A DNA stretch of 64,000 bases from Alphaproteobacteria bacterium. Lineage in GTDB: Bacteria > Pseudomonadota > Alphaproteobacteria > Rs-D84. Positions 43,423 through 51,676 of this stretch are shown piece by piece. The position numbers were made by a program, and so were the translations under genes. Position 1 is the first letter of the stretch. Each line of letters begins with the position of its first letter. The stretch covers positions 34,382-98,381 of the forward strand of contig JAFTPS010000010.1 of NCBI GenBank assembly GCA_017463185.1. Reading direction: 5' to 3'. The notes under the pieces are model-generated. The model saw only the letters and a program-made list of their open reading frames with translations, was not told the origin of the DNA and did no database searches.

Positions 43423-45837
43423 TTACAGAATTGGCGGGAAACAGTCGCCACCGGCCTCTGGGCAACAGTTAAAACCTTGTTCACCCATATCGGTATAGAT
43501 TTCGCCCGCACAGCATCCATTTGCATCTGGCGCATTACCATCTTCGCATGTGATAATGGTTTCTTCTATAATTTCTTCCTGGGGGGCATTAAACGGATTT
43601 TGTATCGCCCCAGTTTCTTCGTCGTATGTCAGTCCTAACACCTGTTCATTATATGCCTTGGTACCTTGTTGTGAAATATTTGCGATACTGTTTTTATTAC
43701 TGGAATCTTGTTGATTTTCGTACACGGCCTTTTGTTTCGCCATATTTTTTGCTTCATACTGACTTGCCTGGCAATATGCTAAAACAGTACTATAACTATA
43801 TCCCATATCTGTTATTTCTTTGTATTGACTGTCAGATAGAGTCAATTTCCCTTCTGAATAAGACGAACAAAAGTCTTCTAAATTAAAACTGCGAACCTGG
43901 CCAACCCAATCAGACCCCGTACGCTCTATATCTACACTATTTGCAACGTTATTATAGTCAAATCGTTTTTGTTCTTCTAAAGAGCGTTTAAGATATAGGT
44001 CAACATAGCATTTTTTTGCTGTATCTGGACAAACCACAATTAAATCTTCTGGTGAATACACTGTAATACGTGTTCCCGCTGCGATTGAAAATGGCGGAAC
44101 TGTGTTATCCATCATATCAACCATCAATTTTTGTGCAACCTGATTCCAGGCAGTGATAATTTCATTCTTGGCCAATTCAGACGAACGCACAGTCCCACTT
44201 TGTACAACGGTGTTGTTATCTAAATCAATTTGATTTACAAATGCGTCACTAACCGGGGCGATTAAATTTACCGCCGCTGGTACTATGGCCGTCAACATAG
44301 GCATAATAAATTGTTCCATATAATCCGTACTGCCACGACCCGGAACGCCGACACGTCCCTGTGCATCACCAGCAAATGGGGCATTTGTACCGTCAAAATT
44401 AAATTCAACGCCATCTGGACGAATGAATTGATACCATTTTACCTGCATACGACCAATTGCTTTATATGGCCCGGGCAGGTCGCCACTTACATATCCCAAC
44501 ATAAGTGTACCGGCTGGAATAATGATATTGCGACCGTTGTCCGAATATACATTGCGATCCACGGTTGCACGAACAGGCAAAGGTTTACCGTTTTCATATA
44601 CATCAGCATCTGCACGAACCTCAGATACAATTGTCGCAGGAATCGGTTTATATTGACGTAATACAAAACTTCTATCATATGGTTGTGACGCAACAACAGC
44701 ACTTGCGTCACCCGATGTGCCATATACAACATCCTCGTATTCTTTCTTTTTTATACCATTAAAACCTGTATCTGTCCCACTCAATCGCGCAGCACCGCCA
44801 CCTGTAACTGGCACAGCAAAATCCAAATCCGATGAATCCAATTGTGTTGCCCGATTTACGGTGCGTTTTGATGGTGCGTTCCCCAGTTCTGGTAATACGC
44901 CATTTGCGATTGTTGCATATCCAATATGATCGGCATCAGTCCCGATTTTCTTGCCTTTACTGTCTGTAATAATCCCATTATCAGGATTATATGTTCCTGT
45001 TGGATTTTTGCATTCTTTGTCCGAAAAAGGATAGAATTTGTACGCACCAGCCTGTGGTTTTATCCAACCGATTTGCGTTCCCGATGAATTATATCCCGGA
45101 AATGCAAAGTCCGAACATCCATCCGGAATTTCATATGATTGTTCCTGTGGGGCATCGGCCACAGCCGTGGGGCGCGCGGGGACATCAAAACTGACCGCGG
45201 GCGCGATAGTTTCAATTTCTTTTTTTATTTCCTGTTTAATAACAACCGGGCTTGGTTCTGGCTCGGGCTCTGGTTCTGGGATAGTAACTGGCTCAGGCTT
45301 TTTTTCAACCTTTGGCTGTGGCTTCTCCGTTGCCTTAGGGGCAACCGCCCCCAAGGTCAGAACAATTTTTGTATCTTTGCGCAGCATAGTTTCACTTTCA
45401 TCCTCTGCATGCCAATGGATAAATACCGGAACTTGCTCTGGTTGCATAACGGCTGATGGGCTGTACTTTATCGTGATTTCACATGCTACTTTATCACTGA
45501 CTGCCCCCACATTCGGACAGGCAGTTTCCACACGCAGGCCAGGAACTTCTATATTTCGTTCCAGTTTTACAATTTTTGCGGGGGCATTGGCCGAAACTTT
45601 AATTTTTTGGGTCTTTTGCGTTCCCACCACAACATCTGGCCAATTTACCATATCCGGGGTAATTTTTAATGTCACCGGCACCGAGTCCGTTTCCGTCACC
45701 GTTTTTTTATCCCCCCCACTCAACAAAAGGGTCAATAAAATCAGCACCACCACAAATGCCGCCGCCAACAGCAACCACTGCACCCGTTTTGGTGTATTCT
45801 TGCGTAATTCAGAAAACTGCTCTTTTAACTTGCTCAT
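43423..45837 (-). CDS. virB10: VirB10/TrbI-family type IV secretion protein, extended
   Basis: An 804-residue protein: cytoplasmic N terminus, one membrane segment (residues 21-40), then a periplasmic domain (about 48-160) with the pattern WPDVVVGTQKTQKIKV...C...C.ITIKYSPS of ASH/choice-of-anchor-D domains. A Pro-Glu linker (PEPEPEPEPSP), a Gly/Tyr-rich insert and the VirB10/TrbI beta-barrel (VDRNVYSDNGRNIIIPAGT, FSIAAGTRITVY) follow. The last 40 residues are Cys-rich (NGCCAGEIY, NCCPEAGGDCFPP). VirB10 spans both membranes in the T4SS core. It is about twice the usual length. It follows virB9 by 42 nt. Confidence 0.85.
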   Translation of the reverse strand: MSKLKEQFSELRKNTPKRVQWLLLAAAFVVVLILLTLLLSGGDKKTVTETDSVPVTLKITPDMVNWPDVVVGTQKTQKIKVSANAPAKIVKLERNIEVPGLRVETACPNVGAVSDKVACEITIKYSPSAVMQPEQVPVFIHWHAEDESETMLRKDTKIVLTLGAVAPKATEKPQPKVEKKPEPVTIPEPEPEPEPSPVVIKQEIKKEIETIAPAVSFDVPARPTAVADAPQEQSYEIPDGCSDFAFPGYNSSGTQIGWIKPQAGAYKFYPFSDKECKNPTGTYNPDNGIITDSKGKKIGTDADHIGYATIANGVLPELGNAPSKRTVNRATQLDSSDLDFAVPVTGGGAARLSGTDTGFNGIKKKEYEDVVYGTSGDASAVVASQPYDRSFVLRQYKPIPATIVSEVRADADVYENGKPLPVRATVDRNVYSDNGRNIIIPAGTLMLGYVSGDLPGPYKAIGRMQVKWYQFIRPDGVEFNFDGTNAPFAGDAQGRVGVPGRGSTDYMEQFIMPMLTAIVPAAVNLIAPVSDAFVNQIDLDNNTVVQSGTVRSSELAKNEIITAWNQVAQKLMVDMMDNTVPPFSIAAGTRITVYSPEDLIVVCPDTAKKCYVDLYLKRSLEEQKRFDYNNVANSVDIERTGSDWVGQVRSFNLEDFCSSYSEGKLTLSDSQYKEITDMGYSYSTVLAYCQASQYEAKNMAKQKAVYENQQDSSNKNSIANISQQGTKAYNEQVLGLTYDEETGAIQNPFNAPQEEIIEETIITCEDGNAPDANGCCAGEIYTDMGEQGFNCCPEAGGDCFPPIL

Positions 45838-45879
45838 ACCGATAACCTACTATGCTCCCTCCCACGAATGACGAGTGAC

Positions 45880-47415
45880 CTATTGCATTCTCACCACACT
45901 GCAACTTGTCCCACTGAATTTCAACAATTTGTCGCACAGTGTCTGGGCTGTATCAATGTCCGCCAATGGCCCAATACGCAGGCGATATTGACGCGCCGTT
46001 GCCGATTCCGCACCCAGGTCGCCAACCCCCTGTTCATCAACAGCAAAGAACACCATATCTTTATACGGGGTCAATAATCCCTGACCGTCTTCGCCACTGA
46101 ATTTGGCTAGCAATGTAGTCCAATAATCATCCAGTGCCTTGACCGATGTATCAGACTTTAATTCAATCGCAACACCGGTTTGATTACTGGTTATCAGTGG
46201 AATATTCGTCTGGGGCAGGTATGCACCCGCTGTATTGCGTTCCGCTGGCAGCATATTTACCACGCTGCCACTGGAATAACTGGTTGTTGTGTTATAACCC
46301 GCTGGCATATAGTACCCCGCACCCGTTGTTGGATTTACGGTTGCTGTGTTGCCCATAAATACTGGGGTACCGGTATAGTTTGCGCCCATACTCATCGCGG
46401 CCATACTGTCGGTGTATGCAATATTGTTTAATGATTGGCCCGATAACATACTTTGTGCAACATTGGATTCTGCCAACGCCATAACCGACGCTGTATCCGC
46501 AATCAGGAATGGTTTCTCACGCTTTTTGATACAAACAATACGTTGACCACTGCGCAGAACCATATCACCCACCGCCTCTACAATCAACAGGCGACCATCT
46601 TCACCGTCTGTACGGAACCCGACTGGTGATTCGCCCCCCTCAACCAACAGCGATACAACCGGACGCTGTGTCATCGCAATAACTTTGTCGCCAAAGTCAA
46701 TGTATGTAAATATTCTGTCACGCCACACGCGTTCGGGGGCAATTACATAGTCATCTGGGTTGGGAACAAAAATGTCTAAATCAAAACGGAATTCCGACGG
46801 GTCAATTTTCATAGATTTTATCCAACCATAATCCTCGCCATCAACACCAACTGTGTTAGACGCGGTTGTTGCCGCTTTTTTGAATATAGAACTGGCACCA
46901 CCCGATGCAGCCGTGGCCGCGCCCGCCATTGGTAAAGCCGCATTCCCGTCCAGGACAATGTCTACCTGGGAATATGTAATCTCGCTGGAATTGGATGGTT
47001 CGCTGCGCAAATAGAAAATATATTTATTTCCCGATTGACCCGTCACAATCATATTGGTATCCGACCCCATATTATCAGCATTTGGCGAAATAAACATAGT
47101 CCGGTCACCCTGGGTCGCATCAATTGTAAACAATCCTTGATTCCCAATAACGGCATCGGCAATTTGCTCGCCATTTGGCAAAGTTACCATCGTTACCATA
47201 CCATTGCGCAATTTTATTGGTAATACAGATCCAGATGTCCACGATAATTGGGCGTATCCTGGTTTGGTACTGCCTGTGGCCATATTGGCGGTTGGATTAT
47301 CCCAGGCACTTTGAATGCCATAATTTTGTGTTTGTGCTGCATAAGCAGGCAAAGTCAACAAACCCGCTAAACAAACCAAAGATATATTATATTTCAACGC
47401 TTTAACAAATGTCAT
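45880..47415 (-). CDS. virB9: VirB9/TrbG-family type IV secretion protein, extended
   Basis: A 511-residue exported protein (signal peptide ending PAYA). Residues about 45-290 match VirB9: VLPIKLRNGMVTMVTLPNGE, GNQGLFTIDATQGD, TNMIVTG..GNKYIFYLR and DKVIAMTQRPVVSLLVEGG. The final 80 residues (QYRLRIGPLADIDTAQTLCDKL) resemble a SPOR fold and end in a Cys-containing segment. Ordinary VirB9 is about 270 residues, so this is a long form with an added C-terminal peptidoglycan-binding-like part. It forms the outer-membrane ring of the T4SS with VirB10. Confidence 0.85.
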   Translation of the reverse strand: MTFVKALKYNISLVCLAGLLTLPAYAAQTQNYGIQSAWDNPTANMATGSTKPGYAQLSWTSGSVLPIKLRNGMVTMVTLPNGEQIADAVIGNQGLFTIDATQGDRTMFISPNADNMGSDTNMIVTGQSGNKYIFYLRSEPSNSSEITYSQVDIVLDGNAALPMAGAATAASGGASSIFKKAATTASNTVGVDGEDYGWIKSMKIDPSEFRFDLDIFVPNPDDYVIAPERVWRDRIFTYIDFGDKVIAMTQRPVVSLLVEGGESPVGFRTDGEDGRLLIVEAVGDMVLRSGQRIVCIKKREKPFLIADTASVMALAESNVAQSMLSGQSLNNIAYTDSMAAMSMGANYTGTPVFMGNTATVNPTTGAGYYMPAGYNTTTSYSSGSVVNMLPAERNTAGAYLPQTNIPLITSNQTGVAIELKSDTSVKALDDYWTTLLAKFSGEDGQGLLTPYKDMVFFAVDEQGVGDLGAESATARQYRLRIGPLADIDTAQTLCDKLLKFSGTSCSVVRMQ

Positions 47416-47442
47416 ACCAATCCTTCCATTTCTTTGTGTGGG

Positions 47443-48120
47443 TTACTCGCCCGGCAAAAATCCAGTGTCCAGTGGGTCGCCATTTTCCGATGCGATGGTG
47501 TATTCGGCTACCCTCAGTCCCAATGGGTTTTCCACACGGTCCGCCCATTTGATTTTTGCATTATCCTCTGATACTAACTTTAATTTGATTGTATAATCTT
47601 TTTGGGCAACTGGTCCAGTATTATTTGTACAGAAATAACGAAATTTTACCTGATATGTTCCATCGTCGTTTGCCAAGTATTGAACCGCCCCCGTTTCAAA
47701 TTCCACGGGACACGAAAATTCAAAGTCCGGCATCTCGCTCATCATAGCGTTAAACATAGCTGTGCTTGCAAAATCGGAATACACATCATCCGTGGACCAG
47801 ATTTTTACCACGCCATCCGTTCCGTTCCATTTTTTGTGCATAACCTTTTGATTGGTAATAACTTCGTTCCGGGCGCGAATATATTCGCGGATAAAGGCCT
47901 TTTTATAATTATCCAGATGTTCGTCCTGGGGTGGTAATTCAATCAAGCGAATTTCCAAATCATCGCGTAAATCAGTGGCCAGAAAAAACACCTGGGGACG
48001 ATTTAGCGGGAACATATTATAAATAGTTACGCATAAAACACCCAGCACAACCAGTGCCGTTGCCAAAACAAAAGTCAACAGTCTGGATATTAAAACTGGC
48101 GGTTCTATGCGGTTTTGCAC
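47443..48120 (-). CDS. virB8: VirB8-like type IV secretion protein
   Basis: A 225-residue bitopic inner-membrane protein: N-terminal segment LLTFVLATALVVLGVLCVTIYN, then a periplasmic NTF2-like domain (YKKAFIREYIRARNEVITN, VKFRYFCTNN, YTIKLKLV). This is the VirB8/DotI fold that nucleates the secretion channel. I use GTG 48120 because GGGGGAGGA sits 3 nt before it; the longer frame upstream has no RBS. Gene order virB8-virB9-virB10 matches T4SS operons. No virB4, virB6, virB11 or virD4 is in this window. Confidence 0.8.
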   Translation of the reverse strand: MQNRIEPPVLISRLLTFVLATALVVLGVLCVTIYNMFPLNRPQVFFLATDLRDDLEIRLIELPPQDEHLDNYKKAFIREYIRARNEVITNQKVMHKKWNGTDGVVKIWSTDDVYSDFASTAMFNAMMSEMPDFEFSCPVEFETGAVQYLANDDGTYQVKFRYFCTNNTGPVAQKDYTIKLKLVSEDNAKIKWADRVENPLGLRVAEYTIASENGDPLDTGFLPGE

Positions 48121-48274
48121 TATTCCTCCCCCTTGATTAAAACGATTGTAGACAAAAAATAGCAACTTATGCAAGAAAAAAACAAAAATACAACCAACTG
48201 TCCATTGATTGCCGGCACTAGTCATTTAAATTTATGCTTGCGCGAAAAAGTTAAAAATATTATAATATTTCCAC

Positions 48275-48302
48275 TTGATTTTTTATACCTGTGTGCTATT
48301 CT
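48275..48302 (+). promoter_or_regulatory. Promoter of tRNA-Trp-secE-nusG
   Basis: TTGATT (48275-48280), 16 bp, TATTCT (48297-48302), 44 nt before the tRNA. Confidence 0.55.
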
Positions 48303-48345
48303 ATCGCGGACTATGTGATGGCGCGTGGTGTAAAATATCGGTCAC

Positions 48346-48419
48346 AGGGGCATAGTTCAACGGTAGAATATCGGTCTCCAAAACCGCGGATAAGGGTTCG
48401 ATTCCTTTTGCCCCTGCCA
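48346..48419 (+). tRNA. tRNA-Trp (anticodon CCA)
   Basis: Acceptor stem AGGGGCA/TGCCCCT, anticodon loop CTCCAAA (CCA), T arm GGTTCGATTCC, encoded CCA end. It precedes secE, as in many alphaproteobacteria. Confidence 0.95.
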
Positions 48420-48461
48420 CTTATATAGTCAAGGTGAAAATATAATTTAGGTAAAGTTTTT

Positions 48462-48641
48462 ATGAAGAAAATACTGGATTTTTTTAAGTCTGTTCGCAGT
48501 GAATGGTTCAAGATTGTGTGGCCGTCCCGCGACAGTGTTGTTCGTGCTACTATTATGATTCTGGTGTTTTCTGGTTTGGCGGCATTGTTCTTTTTTGTGG
48601 TGGACAGTGTCCTGAACGCGATTGTCAGTTGGATATACTAA
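48462..48641 (+). CDS. secE: Preprotein translocase subunit SecE
   Basis: 59 residues: MKKILDFFKSVRSEWFKIVW begins the amphipathic helix with the family's VWPSR motif, followed by one membrane segment (TIMILVFSGLAALFFFVVDS). It stabilises SecY in the protein translocation channel. Located between tRNA-Trp and nusG, its standard position. Below the size limit of many ORF callers. Confidence 0.95.
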   Translation: MKKILDFFKSVRSEWFKIVWPSRDSVVRATIMILVFSGLAALFFFVVDSVLNAIVSWIY

Positions 48642-48663
48642 AAAACGGTCAAAGGAAGTGCAT

Positions 48664-49197
48664 ATGGAAGAAAAAATGCAGTGGTTTGTCGTGAATGTTC
48701 ATACCGGGTGCGAAGATAAGGTCGCTCGTGGTCTGCGTGAACAGATTGACAAGCGTCGTTTGAATGCGTTGTTTGGCGAAATTTTGGTCCCGACGCGCGA
48801 AGTGACGGAAATCAAGGCTGGTAAACGTGTAAAAACAGAAAAGAAATTTTTCCCAGGTTATATAGTTGTTCAGATGGTTATGAATAACGAAACCTTTACG
48901 CTGGTAAAACAGATTCCTCAGGTTGTGATGTTTCTGGGGGCCAGACAGAAACCTATCGCTGTCAGCGAAGAAGAGGCGCGTCGCCTGATGAAACAGGTGG
49001 AAGAGGGTGCAGTCGTCATGGACGATATGGAATACGAAGTCGGCCAGGAAGTACATGTTATTGATGGTCCGTTTGCGGGCTTTAATGGTATCGCGTCAGA
49101 GGTTGATAATCTGAAACAAAAAATGACCGTGACGGTTCTGGTATTTGGTCGTGAAACCAGTATGGAACTGGAATTTAGTCAGGTTGAACGGGTTTAG
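48664..49197 (+). CDS. nusG: Transcription termination/antitermination factor NusG
   Basis: 177 residues: NGN domain (QWFVVNVHTGCEDKVARGL, then KKFFPGYIVVQM) and a C-terminal KOW domain (GQEVHVIDGPFAGFNGIAS). It binds RNA polymerase and modulates elongation and Rho-dependent termination. ATG 48664 with AAAGGAAG upstream is preferred over the longer frame that overlaps secE. Confidence 0.97.
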   Translation: MEEKMQWFVVNVHTGCEDKVARGLREQIDKRRLNALFGEILVPTREVTEIKAGKRVKTEKKFFPGYIVVQMVMNNETFTLVKQIPQVVMFLGARQKPIAVSEEEARRLMKQVEEGAVVMDDMEYEVGQEVHVIDGPFAGFNGIASEVDNLKQKMTVTVLVFGRETSMELEFSQVERV

Positions 49198-49294
49198 TGT
49201 AATCCTCGGCGACGGGGCGCACATCTGTGGTGGATATGCCATATCGTACCACAGCACAACAGATGCAATGGTGCATCAAAAAATGGAGTGAAAA

Positions 49295-49726
49295 ATGGCA
49301 AAGAAAGAAGTTAAGGGATTGGTCAAATTGGTCGTCCCTGCAAAACAGGCGAATCCTGCGCCACCGGTTGGGCCGATTTTGGGTGCTAACGGTGTGAACA
49401 TCGCAGAATTCTGTAAACAGTTTAATGACAGAACATCTGATAAAGAACCTGGAATGCCAATTCCATGTATTATCACTGTTTATACAGACCGCAGTTTTGA
49501 ATTTATTATGAAACTGCCGCCTGTGTCATACTATATCAAAAAGGCTTTAAAACTGAAAATCGGTTCTCATAAGCCGGGTCGTGATTTTGTTGGCACAATC
49601 TCTCAGGCGCAATTGAAAGAAATTGCCGAAGCGAAAATGCCAGACTTGAATTGCTCTACCATTGAATCTGCGATGAATATTGTTGCGGGTCAATGCCGTT
49701 CTATGGGCGTAAAGGTGGAGGAATAA
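49295..49726 (+). CDS. rplK: 50S ribosomal protein L11
   Basis: 143 residues with [20 protein letters not shown] near the N terminus and the C-terminal RNA-binding domain ending [12 protein letters not shown]. It binds 23S rRNA in the GTPase-associated centre. It is preceded by a 97-nt leader after nusG containing GGCGACGGGG and an ATCTGTGG..CCACAG hairpin, possibly a regulatory leader for L11-L1. Four nt separate it from rplA. Confidence 0.97.
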   Translation: MAKKEVKGLVKLVVPAKQANPAPPVGPILGANGVNIAEFCKQFNDRTSDKEPGMPIPCIITVYTDRSFEFIMKLPPVSYYIKKALKLKIGSHKPGRDFVGTISQAQLKEIAEAKMPDLNCSTIESAMNIVAGQCRSMGVKVEE

Positions 49727-49730
49727 TATC

Positions 49731-50405
49731 ATGAAACTGACAAAGAAACAGCAGGCTTGGAAAAATTTGGACACAGACAAAGTATATTCTTTGACTGATG
49801 CCATTGAAACTTTGCGTGAATATGCGTCCAAGAAATTTGACGAAACATTGGAAATCGCTATTCGTTTGGGTATTGATGTGACTAAGGCCGACCAGAATAT
49901 TCGTGGTATGTTGTCTCTGCCGAATGGTACGGGCAAGACAGTCCGTGTTGCGGTATTTACTGCAAATTCTGCGGACGAAGCCAAGAAGGCTGGTGCCGAT
50001 GTTGTTGGTGGCGAAGAATTGATTGAATCTGTTGCGGCCGGCAATATCAATTTTGACCGTGTAATTGCGACACCGGATATGATGCCGAAAATGTCCAAAA
50101 TTGCACGTGTTTTGGGGCCAAAGGGTTTGATGCCAAATCCAAAATTGGGTACGGTCACAAACAATGTAGCCGAAGCCGTTAAAAACGCTAAGGCTGGCCA
50201 GATTGAATATCGCGCGGAAAAGAAAGGTATCATCCACGCTGGTATCGGCAAAATGTCTTTTGAAACTGCGAAATTGGTTGAAAATGCAAACGCATTGATT
50301 GAACAGTTGAAAAAAGTTAAACCGGCATCGTCTAAGGGTCAATATATTCTGGGCGTATCCGTTGCGACAACCCAGGGCCCAGGTCTGAAAGTTGATGCAA
50401 AATAA
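49731..50405 (+). CDS. rplA: 50S ribosomal protein L1
   Basis: 224 residues with VFTANSADEAKKAGADVVGG and GLMPNPKLGTVTNNVAEAV, the L1 hallmark. It forms the L1 stalk and represses its own operon by binding the leader mRNA. Slightly short at the C terminus (family about 230). Confidence 0.97.
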   Translation: MKLTKKQQAWKNLDTDKVYSLTDAIETLREYASKKFDETLEIAIRLGIDVTKADQNIRGMLSLPNGTGKTVRVAVFTANSADEAKKAGADVVGGEELIESVAAGNINFDRVIATPDMMPKMSKIARVLGPKGLMPNPKLGTVTNNVAEAVKNAKAGQIEYRAEKKGIIHAGIGKMSFETAKLVENANALIEQLKKVKPASSKGQYILGVSVATTQGPGLKVDAK

Positions 50406-50639
50406 GTTAGGGGGCGATGGCAAAGTGTTGGGCTAAAATTGCTCTTTGCGCTTTGCTCTTTGCTCTTTGTGCGCATCGCGCACGAACAAGATTTCTGTCC
50501 AAGACTGATGGTGTGGTGTCAAAACACTGCTTAATTGCCATCATAGACAAAGAACGATTCTTTGGGGCAGGAACAAAGCCCCACCCGGGGCAAACCCGGA
50601 TGGAAAGTTAAACAAAACAGAAGCTTGAAGGAAAAATAG
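50406..50639 (+). promoter_or_regulatory. rplJ leader (L10 leader-type region)
   Basis: A 234-nt untranslated stretch between rplA and rplJ, the usual site of the L10(L12)4 autoregulatory leader. It contains CTCTTTGCGCTTTGCTCTTT repeats, a GTGCGCATCGCGCAC hairpin, CACTGCTTAATTGCC and a GCCCCACCCGGGGC stem before the RBS. Assignment is by position; the kink-turn was not verified. Confidence 0.5.
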
Positions 50640-51119
50640 ATGAGACGCGAAGAAAAATCAGATTTGATTTCAGCGTTGCAGTCGTCCCTGAAAGAAGCAA
50701 ACGGTGTTTTCGTTATTGAAAACCACGGCTTGACTGTACAGGAATTTGAAACCCTGCGTAATGAATTGCGCCCGTTGGTTTCTGTATTCAAAGTCGTAAA
50801 AAACCGTTTGATGAAATTGGCGTTGAAAGACACCGATTTTGAACCTGTATCTGATATGTTGAAACGCCCAACGGCGGTTGCTGTTGCAACCGACGGTTTG
50901 GCGGTCACCAAAGTATTGGCTAAATTTGCGGGTGAACACCCAAATTTGACAATCGTTGGTGGAAAAATGGATGCAGACGTTCTGGACGTTGACGGCGTTA
51001 TGCAATTATCCAAGCTTCCTTCCCTGTTGGAAATACGTTCTACGATTGCGCGTATCTTGGTGGAACCCGCATCGCGCTTGGCACGTGTTTCGGCAGAGTA
51101 TGGAAAAAAAGAACAATAA
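50640..51119 (+). CDS. rplJ: 50S ribosomal protein L10
   Basis: 159 residues: N-terminal domain with VFVIENHGLTVQEFETLRNE and KVVKNRLMKLAL, and the C-terminal helix that carries L7/L12 dimers (SRLARVSAEYGKKEQ). Starts at ATG 50640 with GAAGGAA upstream. It is the base of the ribosomal stalk and the feedback regulator of rplJ-rplL. Confidence 0.96.
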   Translation: MRREEKSDLISALQSSLKEANGVFVIENHGLTVQEFETLRNELRPLVSVFKVVKNRLMKLALKDTDFEPVSDMLKRPTAVAVATDGLAVTKVLAKFAGEHPNLTIVGGKMDADVLDVDGVMQLSKLPSLLEIRSTIARILVEPASRLARVSAEYGKKEQ

Positions 51120-51142
51120 AATCAGAATATTTTATTCTGACC
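51120..51142 (+). other. rplJ-rplL intergenic hairpin
   Basis: TCAGAATA-TTT-TATTCTGA between rplJ and rplL. It lacks a T tail and so is probably a processing or stability element that does not terminate transcription. Confidence 0.5.
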
Positions 51143-51166
51143 TAAAACAAAATTAGGAGTAAAAAA

Positions 51167-51532
51167 ATGGCAGACATTCAGAAATTAGTTGAAGAATTGT
51201 CAAAATTGACCGTTTTGGAAGCTGTTGAACTGTCCAAAGCGTTGGAAGAAACTTGGGGCGTTAGCGCGGCTGCCGCTGTTGCAGTTGCTGCTGGTCCTGT
51301 TGCGGCTGCTGCCGAAGAAAAGACAGAATTTAACGTTGTCTTGGCAGAAGTTGGCGCGAACAAATTGGCTGTTATCAAGGCTGTAAAAGAAGCAACAGGC
51401 TTAGGCTTGGGTGAAGCAAAAGCTTTGGTTGAATCTGCACCAAAGGCAGTCAAAGAAAACGTTGCTAAAGACGAAGCTGAAAAATTGAAAGCCTCGTTGG
51501 AAGCGGCAGGTGCCAAGGTTGAATTGAAATAA
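51167..51532 (+). CDS. rplL: 50S ribosomal protein L7/L12
   Basis: 121 residues: N-terminal dimerisation domain ([19 protein letters not shown]), an Ala-rich hinge, and the C-terminal factor-binding domain ([20 protein letters not shown], ending AKVELK). It recruits translation GTPases. AGGAG precedes ATG 51167. Confidence 0.98.
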   Translation: MADIQKLVEELSKLTVLEAVELSKALEETWGVSAAAAVAVAAGPVAAAAEEKTEFNVVLAEVGANKLAVIKAVKEATGLGLGEAKALVESAPKAVKENVAKDEAEKLKASLEAAGAKVELK

Positions 51533-51676
51533 TTCACCGCCCTTGTGGCAAAATAAAATCATCGGTTTTCCGATGTCGTCCCCACCCGGTCCCGTCCGGG
51601 TGGGAATATGGCGTAAAAACGGAATACAAACATTTTTTGTTTGCACAAAACGCACAGAAAAAAAGGATTGAGACCA
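51533..51676 (+). promoter_or_regulatory. rplL-rpoB intergenic region
   Basis: 144 nt with hairpins ATCGGTTTTCCGAT and CCCACCCGG-TCCCG-TCCGGGTGGG. This is the position of the partial attenuator and processing site that sets ribosomal versus RNA polymerase subunit output in bacteria; no strong T tail is present. Confidence 0.5.

Noticed and set aside
45038..45871. 277-residue plus-strand ORF opposite virB10
   Set aside because: Low-complexity mirror of the Pro-Glu linker (SGSGSGSG); no promoter or RBS.
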